NCBI GenBank assembly: GCA_028709985.1
Contig: JAQUTB010000040.1
Span: forward strand, 1-9,660
DNA: 9,660 bases
From: Dethiosulfovibrio sp.
GTDB taxonomy: Bacteria; Synergistota; Synergistia; Synergistales; Dethiosulfovibrionaceae
Reading direction: 5' to 3'
Part shown: piece by piece, positions 1-6,969 of the stretch
Layout of the letters: the number at the start of each line of letters is the position of its first letter
How positions within the stretch are numbered: the stretch's first letter is position 1
Program-made: the position numbers and the translations under genes
Notes under the pieces: generated by a model
The model's database searches: none
Told to the model about the DNA's origin: nothing
Seen by the model: the letters and a program-made list of their open reading frames with translations, nothing else

Positions 1-1
1 G

Positions 2-208
2 TCCAAAGGTCCGTCTCTGACTGGTCCCGAGGGGCCAACCGGGGACCTTTTGCAGCTTCTGGCGTCCCTGGTGGAATCCCAGAGAAAAAAGGGAGTCCCT
101 GTCGTATGGAAGGTAAGGGAGTTGGCCCAGAGCGAGCTTGTGGTCGAGATAGTGGTCAACCTCAAAGAAAAGATGCTCATGGAGGACAATCAAGATGAAA
201 AAAACTAG
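2..208 (+). CDS. C-terminal fragment of an unidentified protein (5' end outside window)
   Basis: An open frame enters from the left edge and ends at TAG 206-208, giving 68 residues. It is too short for the supplied ORF list and I do not recognise the family. It starts with a Gly/Pro-rich stretch, followed by a probable amphipathic helix (DLLQLLASLVESQRKK). A beta-like segment (VPVVWKVRELAQSELVVEIVVN) and a charged tail rich in Lys, Glu and Asp complete it. The frame overlaps the following membrane-protein gene by 14 nt, and that gene's ribosome binding site lies inside it, so the two are probably co-transcribed. The position suggests it belongs to the same secretion operon, but nothing visible assigns it to a Gsp family. 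Coding status rests on the open frame, compatible codon use and the tight overlap. Confidence 0.6.
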   Translation, partial: SKGPSLTGPEGPTGDLLQLLASLVESQRKKGVPVVWKVRELAQSELVVEIVVNLKEKMLMEDNQDEKN

Positions 209-1970
209 CCCTACCGACCTGAGGACAGTCGCCCTTGATCGGCTATTTTTCCTGTCGGTCGCTGTTTCCCTAGCGCTTCCCAATCTGATCTATTCAGGGG
301 TCTTCTTCTTCCAGACCCTGCACCTCATGAAGTGGACAGTGACCCTCGTCCCTATCGCCCTTGCCTGTTTGGTTGCAGGGACGGTCCTGGCGTGGCGAGG
401 ACCGGAAAGATCCAACGTCAGGGTCGATCTCTTTGGGTGGATATGGTTTGCCCTGCTTATCTACGTCACGGTTCAACCTATGTGGGCCCCGATAAACTCG
501 GTTCCAACTTTCTACCGGGAATGGTTTTTCTTCGTCTCCCTTTGGGGTCTCTACGTCCTCTGCCTGGATTGGTTTAAGGAGGACTGGCTCAGACCACTGC
601 TATGGCTTGCCTCCCTTAACGGGGCCATAAACGTGGTCTTTGCAGAGCTTCAGGTTGCTAACAAGGTAGATGTATTTGGCCCTCTGAGCCTCATACTCCC
701 CACCCCTGGCAACTATATAGGCAACACAGGTCAACAGAACATGTTTGGACTGTGGCTTGCAATGACCGCTCTGGGATCGGTATTTATATACCTCAGACAC
801 GGCCTCAAGGGAACCAAAGGAGCCGGAGCTTTCTTCGCCGCAACTAATTTACTGATATTGCCGGTAACCTTATGGGGCCTTTGGAACAGCACCAGCAGGT
901 CCGCTATACTGTCCCTCGTCGTGGGTATATTTACGATGGGCCTTATGATAGTGGTCGGAAGGGATCGAGCAAGGTTAAAGAGACTTGGGATATGCGTGGC
1001 CCTACTGATCGTGGTCCTGGGGGCCTCTATCGAAATGAACCAGGGTAGGTCCGGTGCTCTCATATCGAAGACCATGGACATGGTCCAAAACGCTGGTACA
1101 GTAGGTGGAAGGATAGGCATATGGAAAACCTCCTGGGCTATGGTATTGGAGGAACCGATCAGGGGATTTGGACTTGGTCAGTACAAGCTCAACTACCTCC
1201 AGGCCCAGAAGGCCGCCTTTGAAAAATATCCCGATTTAGAGTGGCAGTATACCAACTGGGCTCATAACGAATATCTACAATGGCTATGTGAGACCGGAGT
1301 ATTGGGATTTACCATATTGATGGCTATGTTGCTGTGGTGGACGTGGGTCTTCTTGAGCTATATCGTCAGACACAGGGGAAAACCCTTTCCCGACGGGGTC
1401 CTTTGGGGAGGATCGTTTTTGTTCCTCATACTGTTCAACGCCCTCTGGACCAGGCCCTTTCACAGGATAGAGAACGCCGTTTGGATCTCTCTGGCCTTTG
1501 CCCTGACGAACCGACATATCATGGCCCATCTGGTGGGCAGACCGTCTTTTCTCTCTAATCCCAGGGGCTACAGGGCTCTAGGGGTTATCATGGCCTCTAT
1601 ATCCCTTTGGGGCTTTGTCTACCTGTGGCAGGGGATAGATGGCGATGTCTCCTTGAGGATGGCGACGTCAAGCAGAACCGCCCCTGTGCAGAGAGCTCTC
1701 ATGGAGAAGGCCTCCAGAGCCCTCATGGTCAAGGACCTGGCGGAACGGCAGCTCGCCTACCACTACATCGCCTACGGCGAGGCGGCCAAAGACCCGGAGG
1801 CATTGGCGGAGGGACTGAACAGGTTATTGAACGTGTTCAAGAGCGAGCCCAGCGCAGAGGATCTTAGAAAGCTCCTGGACTGGGCAGGAAGGCTCAAGAA
1901 ACAGGACATACTCAAATACCTGGTCACGTATCTTAAGCCTGGAACCTACAGGATAGAACAAGGTCAATGA
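195..1970 (+). CDS. O-antigen ligase / PglL-like O-oligosaccharyltransferase (Wzy_C family membrane protein)
   Basis: This 591-residue polytopic inner-membrane protein has roughly ten to twelve hydrophobic segments between residues 15 and about 480. Two regions resemble the Wzy_C/WaaL/PglL superfamily. The first is GNTGQQNMFG (residues 176-185), like the G-x-x-GQ-x-N loop of PglL-type enzymes. The second is the periplasmic WAHNEYLQWLCETGVLGF segment with His357, matching the conserved H-N/E-x-L region. Family members transfer lipid-linked glycans to lipid A, to another glycan (polymerase), or to Ser/Thr of pilins (PglL/PilO). After the last membrane segment comes a soluble, helical C-terminal tail of about 105 residues, as seen in PglL-like proteins (about 600 residues). 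The start is ATG with GGAGG at 181-185. The gene ends in an ATGA overlap with gspJ, so pseudopilin or substrate glycosylation is an attractive inference. Ligase, polymerase and O-transferase cannot be separated by sequence reading alone. Confidence 0.85.
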   Translation: MKKTSPTDLRTVALDRLFFLSVAVSLALPNLIYSGVFFFQTLHLMKWTVTLVPIALACLVAGTVLAWRGPERSNVRVDLFGWIWFALLIYVTVQPMWAPINSVPTFYREWFFFVSLWGLYVLCLDWFKEDWLRPLLWLASLNGAINVVFAELQVANKVDVFGPLSLILPTPGNYIGNTGQQNMFGLWLAMTALGSVFIYLRHGLKGTKGAGAFFAATNLLILPVTLWGLWNSTSRSAILSLVVGIFTMGLMIVVGRDRARLKRLGICVALLIVVLGASIEMNQGRSGALISKTMDMVQNAGTVGGRIGIWKTSWAMVLEEPIRGFGLGQYKLNYLQAQKAAFEKYPDLEWQYTNWAHNEYLQWLCETGVLGFTILMAMLLWWTWVFLSYIVRHRGKPFPDGVLWGGSFLFLILFNALWTRPFHRIENAVWISLAFALTNRHIMAHLVGRPSFLSNPRGYRALGVIMASISLWGFVYLWQGIDGDVSLRMATSSRTAPVQRALMEKASRALMVKDLAERQLAYHYIAYGEAAKDPEALAEGLNRLLNVFKSEPSAEDLRKLLDWAGRLKKQDILKYLVTYLKPGTYRIEQGQ

Positions 1971-2569
1971 GACGGTCCGGTTTCACCTTCATAGAGGTCC
2001 TCGTCGTCCTAGCTCTGGTGGGGGTTATGGCTACCTGTGCTGTCGCTCCCGTGGTCCACGTTGTGAGAAACATCAGGGACGCCCAGAGCCTGTGGGGGGA
2101 GAGATCGGCGGTGGAGGACGGAGCCAGGATGATATTCAGGGACATGAGATCCTACGTTCAGGGGCCGGACCAGACCTACTGTATACTCAAACGGAATGAC
2201 CTGTTCGGCGGCAAGGACGACGATGTCCTGGCCATAGCCACCGGAAATTTGATCAAGACGTCTATGATACCAGGGACTGTGGTGTACAGGCTGGTGAGGG
2301 AGGACTCGCTGGGGATGAGATCCAATCTTGTCGGACTCTATCGTTGGACCTTTCTGGGCAAGAGGCCGGACGACCTTGATCTGAGTTCGCCCTTTACCTC
2401 CGAAGAGGGGGCTCTCGTCCTTCCCTACGTGGACTCCTTCCGCGTGGAGGTCTACGGAGGTAAAGAGTGGCTTGGGGACTACAGCGGATCCCTGCCGGCC
2501 GGTGCCAGGATAACCATAGAGAGAGAGGGTGAGACCTATGAGATCTCCGACTGGTTTCCGTCCCTTTAA
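1967..2569 (+). CDS. gspJ: Type II secretion minor pseudopilin GspJ-like
   Basis: This 200-residue protein carries a class III prepilin signal: a 5-residue basic leader, MRRSG, then FTFIEVLVVLALVGVM, with cleavage expected between Gly5 and Phe6 and Glu at mature position +5. The hydrophobic helix spans about residues 6-26. The C-terminal region has the GspJ-like pattern of a strand around VLPYVDSFRVEVY (from about residue 150), then a Gly/Trp-rich turn (GGKEW) and LPAGARITIE. GspJ forms part of the GspI/J/K/H tip complex of the periplasmic pseudopilus. Its ATG lies inside the stop of the upstream ligase gene (ATGA at 1967-1970) with only a weak purine stretch before it, so translation is probably coupled. 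The gene lies directly before gspK, as in known T2SS operons. A different minor pseudopilin (GspH) is the main alternative, but length, C-terminal pattern and the neighbouring gspK favour GspJ. Confidence 0.85.
   Translation: MRRSGFTFIEVLVVLALVGVMATCAVAPVVHVVRNIRDAQSLWGERSAVEDGARMIFRDMRSYVQGPDQTYCILKRNDLFGGKDDDVLAIATGNLIKTSMIPGTVVYRLVREDSLGMRSNLVGLYRWTFLGKRPDDLDLSSPFTSEEGALVLPYVDSFRVEVYGGKEWLGDYSGSLPAGARITIEREGETYEISDWFPSL
2525..2532 (+). promoter_or_regulatory. Ribosome binding site deciding the gspK start
   Basis: GAGGGTGA lies inside the end of gspJ. Its GAGG core ends 9 nt before ATG 2538. The upstream in-frame GTG at 2529 overlaps this motif and has only a weak purine run (AGAGAGA) before it. 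This supports ATG 2538 as the start. Confidence 0.5.
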
Positions 2570-3461
2570 CGGTAAAAAAAGAAAGGGATTTATACTGGTA
2601 TCGGTCCTGATGGTGTCGCTTTTTCTCGTCTCCGCCTCCGTAGGATATGGATGGTTCGTCAGGGACCAGGTGAAAAGGGTGGAGATGCGTAGGTTCGAGC
2701 TCGAGTGCCGTAACATAGCTCTGCTGGCGGTCAAAAACGTCATAAAGGGGCTTGCGTCGGATCAGACGAGCTATGACAGTGTCCACCAAAGCTGGTTTGG
2801 CGATCATCTCATACCCCTGGGAGACAGCTATCTGGTTTCGGTAAACATAAAACCCCTCAACGATAAACTACCTCTGAGACACGTTTTCCTCCCCGATGGG
2901 GCTACCCTTAGAGGAGAGATGGACTTTCCCTGGAAAAAGGCCTGGGAGGCGGTTGAACTTCCCAACCTGGCCATACCGATGTTGGACTTCATCGATAAAA
3001 ACAGGGAGCCCAGGGTTGGCGGTCAGGAAAAGGACTTTTTCCCTAACCGTGTTCCCACCGATCCGTCCGCTTTTGCCCTGATCCCTGAGATACCTCTGTC
3101 CGTAGTGTTTGGATCTAGGGATAAACTGGGCCTGAAGGATCTCTTCACCCCCTGGTGTGGACCTAAGCTAAACGTCAACACCGCCTCCCCTGAGGTTTTA
3201 GCCCTGTTGGAGGGAATAGACGAGATTACGGCCCAAGAGATAGCGGAGATGAGAAAAGAAAAGCCCTTCAAGCACATATCGGAGGTAGCAAACCTCCCGG
3301 CTTTTTCTGGGTCTTTAGGCCCTAAGCTAACCAATCTATTGGGTACGGTGAGCGACTATTTTTTGGTCTCCCTTCAGATATCCCGGTTTGACTCGGACAT
3401 GTCCAGCGGGTATCGGGTTGTGGTTAACAAGAAAAACGTCCTATCCTGGGAGGAGCTATAA
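2538..3461 (+). CDS. gspK: Type II secretion pseudopilin-tip protein GspK
   Basis: The protein has 307 residues from ATG 2538, or 310 if GTG 2529 is used. A basic leader ending KKRKG precedes FILVSVLMVSLFLVSASVGY, so prepilin peptidase cleavage is expected after Gly17. Mature position +5 is Ser, not Glu. Absence of Glu+5 is characteristic of GspK, which caps the pseudopilus tip. The large soluble domain includes a helix-hairpin-helix/SAM-like part at about residues 211-253 (LNVNTASPEVLALL, then ITAQEIAEMRKEKPF), a GspK hallmark. A C-terminal strand region follows (DYFLVSLQISRFDSD). Length is close to the family norm of about 300-330. The gene overlaps gspJ by 32 nt and is followed 3 nt later by gspL. 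GspK with GspI and GspJ initiates pseudopilus assembly in the inner membrane. Confidence 0.9.
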   Translation: MRSPTGFRPFNGKKRKGFILVSVLMVSLFLVSASVGYGWFVRDQVKRVEMRRFELECRNIALLAVKNVIKGLASDQTSYDSVHQSWFGDHLIPLGDSYLVSVNIKPLNDKLPLRHVFLPDGATLRGEMDFPWKKAWEAVELPNLAIPMLDFIDKNREPRVGGQEKDFFPNRVPTDPSAFALIPEIPLSVVFGSRDKLGLKDLFTPWCGPKLNVNTASPEVLALLEGIDEITAQEIAEMRKEKPFKHISEVANLPAFSGSLGPKLTNLLGTVSDYFLVSLQISRFDSDMSSGYRVVVNKKNVLSWEEL

Positions 3462-3464
3462 AGG

Positions 3465-4619
3465 ATGAAAGAAACAGGTGAAATACTCGTATACCGGGAT
3501 GGAAGTCTAATCTCCGCGGGCAAAGGGGGAAAGAAAAGAGGGCGTCAGTTTGTCCTCGTCCCCTATAAGGCCCTGTCCATAAGGTCCTTTGACTATCCTT
3601 TTGGATCGGTCTCGGCGATAAGGGAGGCCCTCAGATTGCAGTACGTTTCCGTGGCCTCCGGGAGAGAGCTGGAGATCTATCCCGTCGTTTTGAATAAAGA
3701 AAACCGTCGTTTTTCCGGTGCTGCCCTGGTGATTCCATCTGAGGAAAGGTCCTCTGTGGAGGACGGTATCGGGAAGGGAGGCAAAGCGGCTATATGGCCC
3801 CTTCCTTTCGCCTTGGTCTCTGAGCTGGGTGGAGATGGAGGGGCGGTCTGCGTCCTCGACGACGGCATATCCTCGGCTTTCTTCGTCAACGGTGAGCCGG
3901 TTCTGTACCGTTGGCAGCCTCTGTCCAGAAGGACCCCTGAACAGGAGAGAGATTGGCTTCTGTCCTACGGCTCAAAATACAGAGAGGAGCCGTTCGAAAC
4001 TGTGATAATCGATGCCTCCCAGGAAGGGGAACGACTTTCCAAGGGGGTCAGGGACACCGTCGCTGATTTTCCGTCTTTGGGGGCTTACAGCCTCTCCAGG
4101 AGGGTTCTGGATTCAGCTATAGTCGTGGAACATATAGTAAAAGGACTCTCCTCCCTGTCCTGGTCTATGATGCTAGCTGGTGGAATTTTCTTAGCTGCCG
4201 GACTTATAAAAGGCTCCGCTGTGGAATCGGAGCTGAACAAGGTTAAAGACAGTTCCGTGAGGATATACCAGGAAGCCTTCGGACCAGGGAAGGTCAGAGA
4301 TCCCCTGAGCCAGGCGAGGGGTATGCTGGCTCAGGCTAACAGCGCTCCAGATCGTCCCCGCCTTGAGGACGGTCTTAGAATAATCGCCAGATCCTGGCCC
4401 GATAGTCAAAGCGATGAAGAGAGGATGTCTATCGACACCCTGAGGTTTGGAGGGGACGGTATGGAACTCATCGGCACCGCCAACGAGGTCAGCCTAGTCC
4501 AGAACCTTCAAAAGGCTCTCAGGGCAGAGACCGATGGGGTCGTCAAGTTAGGGGATATTCAGCAGGTCCCAGGTGGGGGTCTGAGATACTCTTTGGAAGT
4601 GAGGTGGACGGCTCGATGA
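3465..4619 (+). CDS. gspL: Type II secretion inner-membrane platform protein GspL
   Basis: This 384-residue protein has the bitopic GspL layout. A cytoplasmic, actin-like domain of about 230 residues shows low conservation but includes GGAVCVLDDGISSAFFVNGE. A single membrane segment lies at about 233-250 (MMLAGGIFLAAGLI). The periplasmic part of about 130 residues begins with IYQEAFGPGKVRDPLSQ (from residue 267), which resembles the GspL signature of aromatic-x-x-x-F-P-G followed by basic/polar residues and Gln. The end is a ferredoxin-like fold candidate (LRYSLEVRW). In T2SS, the GspL cytoplasmic domain recruits the GspE ATPase and its periplasmic domain pairs with GspM. The start is ATG with GGGAGGAG at 3448-3455, 9 nt upstream. 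The stop overlaps gspM (ATGA). PilM/PilN fusions of type IV pili share this architecture, but the context decides for GspL. Confidence 0.85.
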   Translation: MKETGEILVYRDGSLISAGKGGKKRGRQFVLVPYKALSIRSFDYPFGSVSAIREALRLQYVSVASGRELEIYPVVLNKENRRFSGAALVIPSEERSSVEDGIGKGGKAAIWPLPFALVSELGGDGGAVCVLDDGISSAFFVNGEPVLYRWQPLSRRTPEQERDWLLSYGSKYREEPFETVIIDASQEGERLSKGVRDTVADFPSLGAYSLSRRVLDSAIVVEHIVKGLSSLSWSMMLAGGIFLAAGLIKGSAVESELNKVKDSSVRIYQEAFGPGKVRDPLSQARGMLAQANSAPDRPRLEDGLRIIARSWPDSQSDEERMSIDTLRFGGDGMELIGTANEVSLVQNLQKALRAETDGVVKLGDIQQVPGGGLRYSLEVRWTAR

Positions 4620-5104
4620 GGTTGCCGCAGATATCGGCTTTATCGGTTTTTAGCTCTCTCCCAAGGGAGACCATTAAGCCTGTTCTTATGGCCCTTTGTG
4701 CTGGAATACTGTGGATAGCTGGCTGGACCGTCTGGACCGGAACCTCCGGAATGGAGTCCAGTATAGCTCTTCAGCAGAGCCGACTGGACCAGTTGGTCGA
4801 GGTGATAGGGCAATACAGGGCTTTGTCGGACGTTGAGGGCAGGCCTGCTCTCACTGAGGATCCCATCGTCGTGGTCTCCTCACTGGTTGGAACTATGGGG
4901 CTTAAGGAAAATCTAGTACAGATATCGTCCATGAACAAAGGCCTCAACGTCCAGCTCGGTCGTATGTACATGGATAAAGCTCTCGACTTTTTGGTGGAAC
5001 TGGACAAAAGAGGACTCACCGTTGAGTCTGCGGAGATAAGGGCCGTTCCAGACGGTGGGGCCAGGTTGCTCTCACTGACTTTAGTCGTAGTGGTGGCGTC
5101 GTGA
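4616..5104 (+). CDS. gspM: Type II secretion inner-membrane platform protein GspM (PilO-like)
   Basis: The protein has 162 residues from ATG 4616. A longer version from GTG 4604 would add MDGS. ATG is preferred because it forms an ATGA overlap with the gspL stop and has GAGGTGG at 4601-4607, 8 nt upstream. A short cytoplasmic N-terminus precedes one membrane helix (about residues 22-40, VLMALCAGILWIAGWTVW). A probable helical segment follows (SSIALQQSRLDQLVEVIGQY). The last part is a compact alpha/beta domain of about 80 residues containing LNVQLGRMYMDKALDFLVEL and a terminal strand rich in Leu and Val. This is the standard GspM/PilO plan and length (about 150-170). GspM stabilises GspL and connects the platform to GspC. 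Sequence similarity in this family is low, so the call rests on architecture plus position between gspL and gspN. Confidence 0.82.
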   Translation: MRLPQISALSVFSSLPRETIKPVLMALCAGILWIAGWTVWTGTSGMESSIALQQSRLDQLVEVIGQYRALSDVEGRPALTEDPIVVVSSLVGTMGLKENLVQISSMNKGLNVQLGRMYMDKALDFLVELDKRGLTVESAEIRAVPDGGARLLSLTLVVVVAS

Positions 5105-5697
5105 AAAAGGTTCGATCCGTTATAACCTTGACCCTTGCCCTGATCGTAGGCCTGTTGGTGGGGGCTAGAGCGTTTCTGCCCTGGGAGGAGATAGCTGAGC
5201 TGGCTTTCCTGAAACTATCCTCAAGGGCTCCCTCCAGCATAACTCTGAGATCGGATGAATTTTTCGTCCGGGGGCTTATTCCTTCCCCTGGAGTTAAAGA
5301 TTTTGAGGTAAAATCCTTTATGGGAGCGGTAAAAATCGGGTCTCTGAGTGTAACTCCAGTTGTCGTTGGATCTCTGACGAGGCTGGCTCCTACAGTGAAG
5401 GTCAAGATGGAGAGATCAGTTGCGACCGTAGGAGGCGGGGCCATCTCTTTCGACGGTGAGATGATCCTATCCCTCAGATCCGGCAGGCTCTCCGTAGAGG
5501 ACATAGATATAACAGGTGGACTGGTCGCAAAGGGATATCTGGACATATCTTTGGAGACGTCAAAGATAATCAAAGCGGATATGACGTTGAAGGGACCCAA
5601 CGAGCTTGACGGGGTTTTTTCAGCTGCCTCTGCTATGATGCCCTTGAAAAGGGGAAGCGATGGGGTTTGGAGCCTGAAGAGAGAGGAGGCCAAATAA
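5101..5697 (+). CDS. gspN: Type II secretion GspN-like protein
   Basis: This 198-residue protein starts at GTG 5101, which overlaps the gspM stop (GTGA). No clear Shine-Dalgarno is present, so it probably depends on translational coupling. The N-terminus is a signal anchor (KK, then hydrophobic residues at about 8-25, VITLTLALIVGLLVGARAF). The rest is predicted mainly beta, with repeated short strands such as ITLRSDEFFVRGL, VKIGSLSVTPVVVGSL and ISFDGEMILSLRSG. This fits the AsmA/GspN-like periplasmic fold. GspN is a non-universal T2SS component of poorly defined role, often encoded after gspM. Proteobacterial GspN proteins are usually somewhat longer (about 250 residues), so this is a short form. 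The assignment leans on gene order (L-M-N) and beta-rich architecture rather than on recognisable residues. Confidence 0.65.
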   Translation: MKKVRSVITLTLALIVGLLVGARAFLPWEEIAELAFLKLSSRAPSSITLRSDEFFVRGLIPSPGVKDFEVKSFMGAVKIGSLSVTPVVVGSLTRLAPTVKVKMERSVATVGGGAISFDGEMILSLRSGRLSVEDIDITGGLVAKGYLDISLETSKIIKADMTLKGPNELDGVFSAASAMMPLKRGSDGVWSLKREEAK

Positions 5698-5698
5698 T

Positions 5699-6631
5699 AT
5701 GGGACATGTTGGCAGATCCGGCATATTGGGCTCGGCTTTACTGCTTTTCGAGAAAATGGCTCCCCCTCTAGGTCTCCTCGTTCTTGGTGTATCCCTGTTT
5801 GCCCTGGGCTCATCGTTTCTGGAGTCCAGGATAGTTCCGTTGCTCGGAGATCTCAAGGTGGAGAGGGCCATGGTTGTGTCACCTTCCTCGTCTGGAACGA
5901 AGGACGTCAAAGGGCAAAAACTCGCTCAGCTCAGGTCTATCTCCGACAAAAATCCCTTTTCCGTACTGGTAAAGCCAGAGGTTGCAGGGATCGATCAGGA
6001 CCTCCCCGTCGACGACGAGAGGGTATTCAGCGTCGACGGGATAAAAGTGGTCGGCTCCCTTCCCGGTGTCGCAGCCTGGCTCAGTGAGCAGGATAAAGTC
6101 AACCTGGTACTCCTGGACCAGGTCTATGGGGGCTTCACGTTGAAGGAAATATCCCCTTACAGCGTGGTATTGAACAAAGACAACGTAAATTATCAAGTCT
6201 ACATCTCATATCGGGATGGCGGGAAGACCGCTCTATCCCAGGAGAAATCCAGGCCTATGTCCAAGCCGGTCCTATCCGGGGAGGGCTCTAAGGTTCAGGC
6301 GGCGTCGGAGGGGTCGGAGGGAGTAGTTGCCAGAGAGCTGGTGGACTCACTGCTCATGAACCCGTTCGATGAGCTCAAGAGGATAAGGCTCATACCCAAG
6401 TTCGTGGATGGCACTCCTGTCGGTATAGAGGTAGCGAACATAATGGACGGAAGCGTCCTCAAAGAACTTGGAGTCGAAAAGGGTGACGTGGTAAAAAGCG
6501 TCAACGGGGTGGTTATCCGCAATATGGGCGACGTGGCTAACGCCATAAACTCCCTAATGGGAGGTTCTCGCTTCGAGGTCTCGGTTGGGAGAGGAGACCA
6601 GGACGTGATGCTCAACTATGTGGTCAAGTAG
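5699..6631 (+). CDS. gspC: Type II secretion GspC-like protein with PDZ domain
   Basis: This 310-residue bitopic protein has a short cytoplasmic N-terminus, one membrane helix at about residues 22-40 and a periplasmic region. The homology-region (HR) domain begins near DKNPF (Asn85-Pro86-Phe87, cf. the GspC NPF/NLF box) and includes GIKVVGSLPGVAAWL (from about 115) and VVLNKDNVNYQVYI. A Ser/Lys-rich linker at about 180-205 leads to a C-terminal PDZ domain at about 225-308, with VGIEVANIMDGSVLKELGVE and GDVVKSVNGVVI typical of GspC. GspC connects the GspL/M platform to the N0 domain of the GspD secretin and contributes to substrate selection. The start is ATG with GAGAGGAGG at 5681-5689. The gene's 3' end overlaps gspI by 14 nt. 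An inverted repeat lies within the gene (6005-6040). Confidence 0.88.
   Translation: MGHVGRSGILGSALLLFEKMAPPLGLLVLGVSLFALGSSFLESRIVPLLGDLKVERAMVVSPSSSGTKDVKGQKLAQLRSISDKNPFSVLVKPEVAGIDQDLPVDDERVFSVDGIKVVGSLPGVAAWLSEQDKVNLVLLDQVYGGFTLKEISPYSVVLNKDNVNYQVYISYRDGGKTALSQEKSRPMSKPVLSGEGSKVQAASEGSEGVVARELVDSLLMNPFDELKRIRLIPKFVDGTPVGIEVANIMDGSVLKELGVEKGDVVKSVNGVVIRNMGDVANAINSLMGGSRFEVSVGRGDQDVMLNYVVK
6005..6040. repeat. 10-bp perfect inverted repeat inside gspC
   Basis: CCCGTCGACG (6005-6014) and CGTCGACGGG (6031-6040) are perfect reverse complements separated by 16 nt. No T-tract follows and the element sits mid-gene, so it is not a terminator. It may simply reflect the two Val-Asp codon pairs (GTCGAC) encoded here. 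Its existence is certain, but a function is not supported. Confidence 0.5.
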
Positions 6632-6950
6632 AGGCAAGGGATTTACCCTTTTGGAGGTATTGGTCGCTGTTGCGGTTCTAGGATTGTTCGCCACAGGGGC
6701 TTTGCGGCTCTCTGTCCTTGCCACCAGGACCTTAGAGTCGGTTCGATCCTACTCGGATCTTATGGATCGAGTGCAGAGCCTTGAGACGGATATCCTTGTG
6801 GGCTCCAAGCCCGACAACGGCGACGAGGATGGCCTCGAATGGGAGAGCAGAAGATACAGTTATCCCCTGATGGACGGGCTGTGGAGGGTAGAATTTCGGC
6901 AGCTCGACGTTACCTTTGAGGGTAGGACAATAACCCTTTACATCCCTTAA
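6618..6950 (+). CDS. gspI: Type II secretion minor pseudopilin GspI
   Basis: This 110-residue protein has a prepilin signal: the 8-residue leader MWSSRGKG, then FTLLEVLVAVAVLGLFATGAL. Cleavage is expected after Gly8, and Glu is at mature +5. The rest is a short helix-plus-beta domain (LWRVEFRQLDVTFEGRTITLYIP at the end). Length (about 110-130 in GspI) and the FTLLEVLVAVAVL helix sequence fit GspI better than GspG, GspH or GspJ. GspI forms the core of the tip complex with GspJ and GspK. The start ATG lies inside gspC in another frame, and no strong ribosome binding site is close to it (GAGGAG at 6591-6596 is too far), so coupling to gspC translation is likely. Its position between gspC and gspD, away from gspJ and gspK, is unusual. 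Confidence 0.82.
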   Translation: MWSSRGKGFTLLEVLVAVAVLGLFATGALRLSVLATRTLESVRSYSDLMDRVQSLETDILVGSKPDNGDEDGLEWESRRYSYPLMDGLWRVEFRQLDVTFEGRTITLYIP

Positions 6951-6956
6951 ATAAAT

Positions 6957-6962
6957 AGGAGG
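6957..6962 (+). promoter_or_regulatory. Strong ribosome binding site of gspD
   Basis: AGGAGG lies 7 nt before the GTG start at 6970, in the only intergenic gap larger than a few bases (6951-6969). It supports GTG as the true start and suggests independent, efficient initiation of the secretin gene. Confidence 0.75.
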
Positions 6963-6969
6963 TCCATCC

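Noticed and set aside
2529..2537. GTG 2529 as the gspK start
   Set aside because: ATG 2538 has a better placed GAGGGTGA ribosome binding site, and the prepilin leader is complete without the extra three residues. GTG remains possible.
2009..2743. Long minus-strand open frame (244 codons) opposite gspJ/gspK
   Set aside because: It is antisense to clear pseudopilin genes and rich in His, Arg and Pro, with no membrane segment or motif and no supporting operon position.
4604..4615. GTG 4604 as the gspM start
   Set aside because: ATG 4616 forms the same ATGA coupling seen at other junctions of the operon and has GAGGTGG at suitable spacing. The GTG overlaps that motif.
5016..5813. Long minus-strand open frame (265 codons) opposite gspM/gspN/gspC
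   Set aside because: It spans three plus-strand genes with recognisable features and tight overlaps, and its translation (rich in Ser, Pro, Thr) shows no domain. It is explained as an antisense shadow of a GC-rich coding region.
6919..6938. Short inverted repeat AGGGT...ACCCT near the end of gspI as a terminator or attenuator
   Set aside because: The stem is only 5 bp with a 9-nt loop, it lies inside coding sequence and the following bases are not a T-run.
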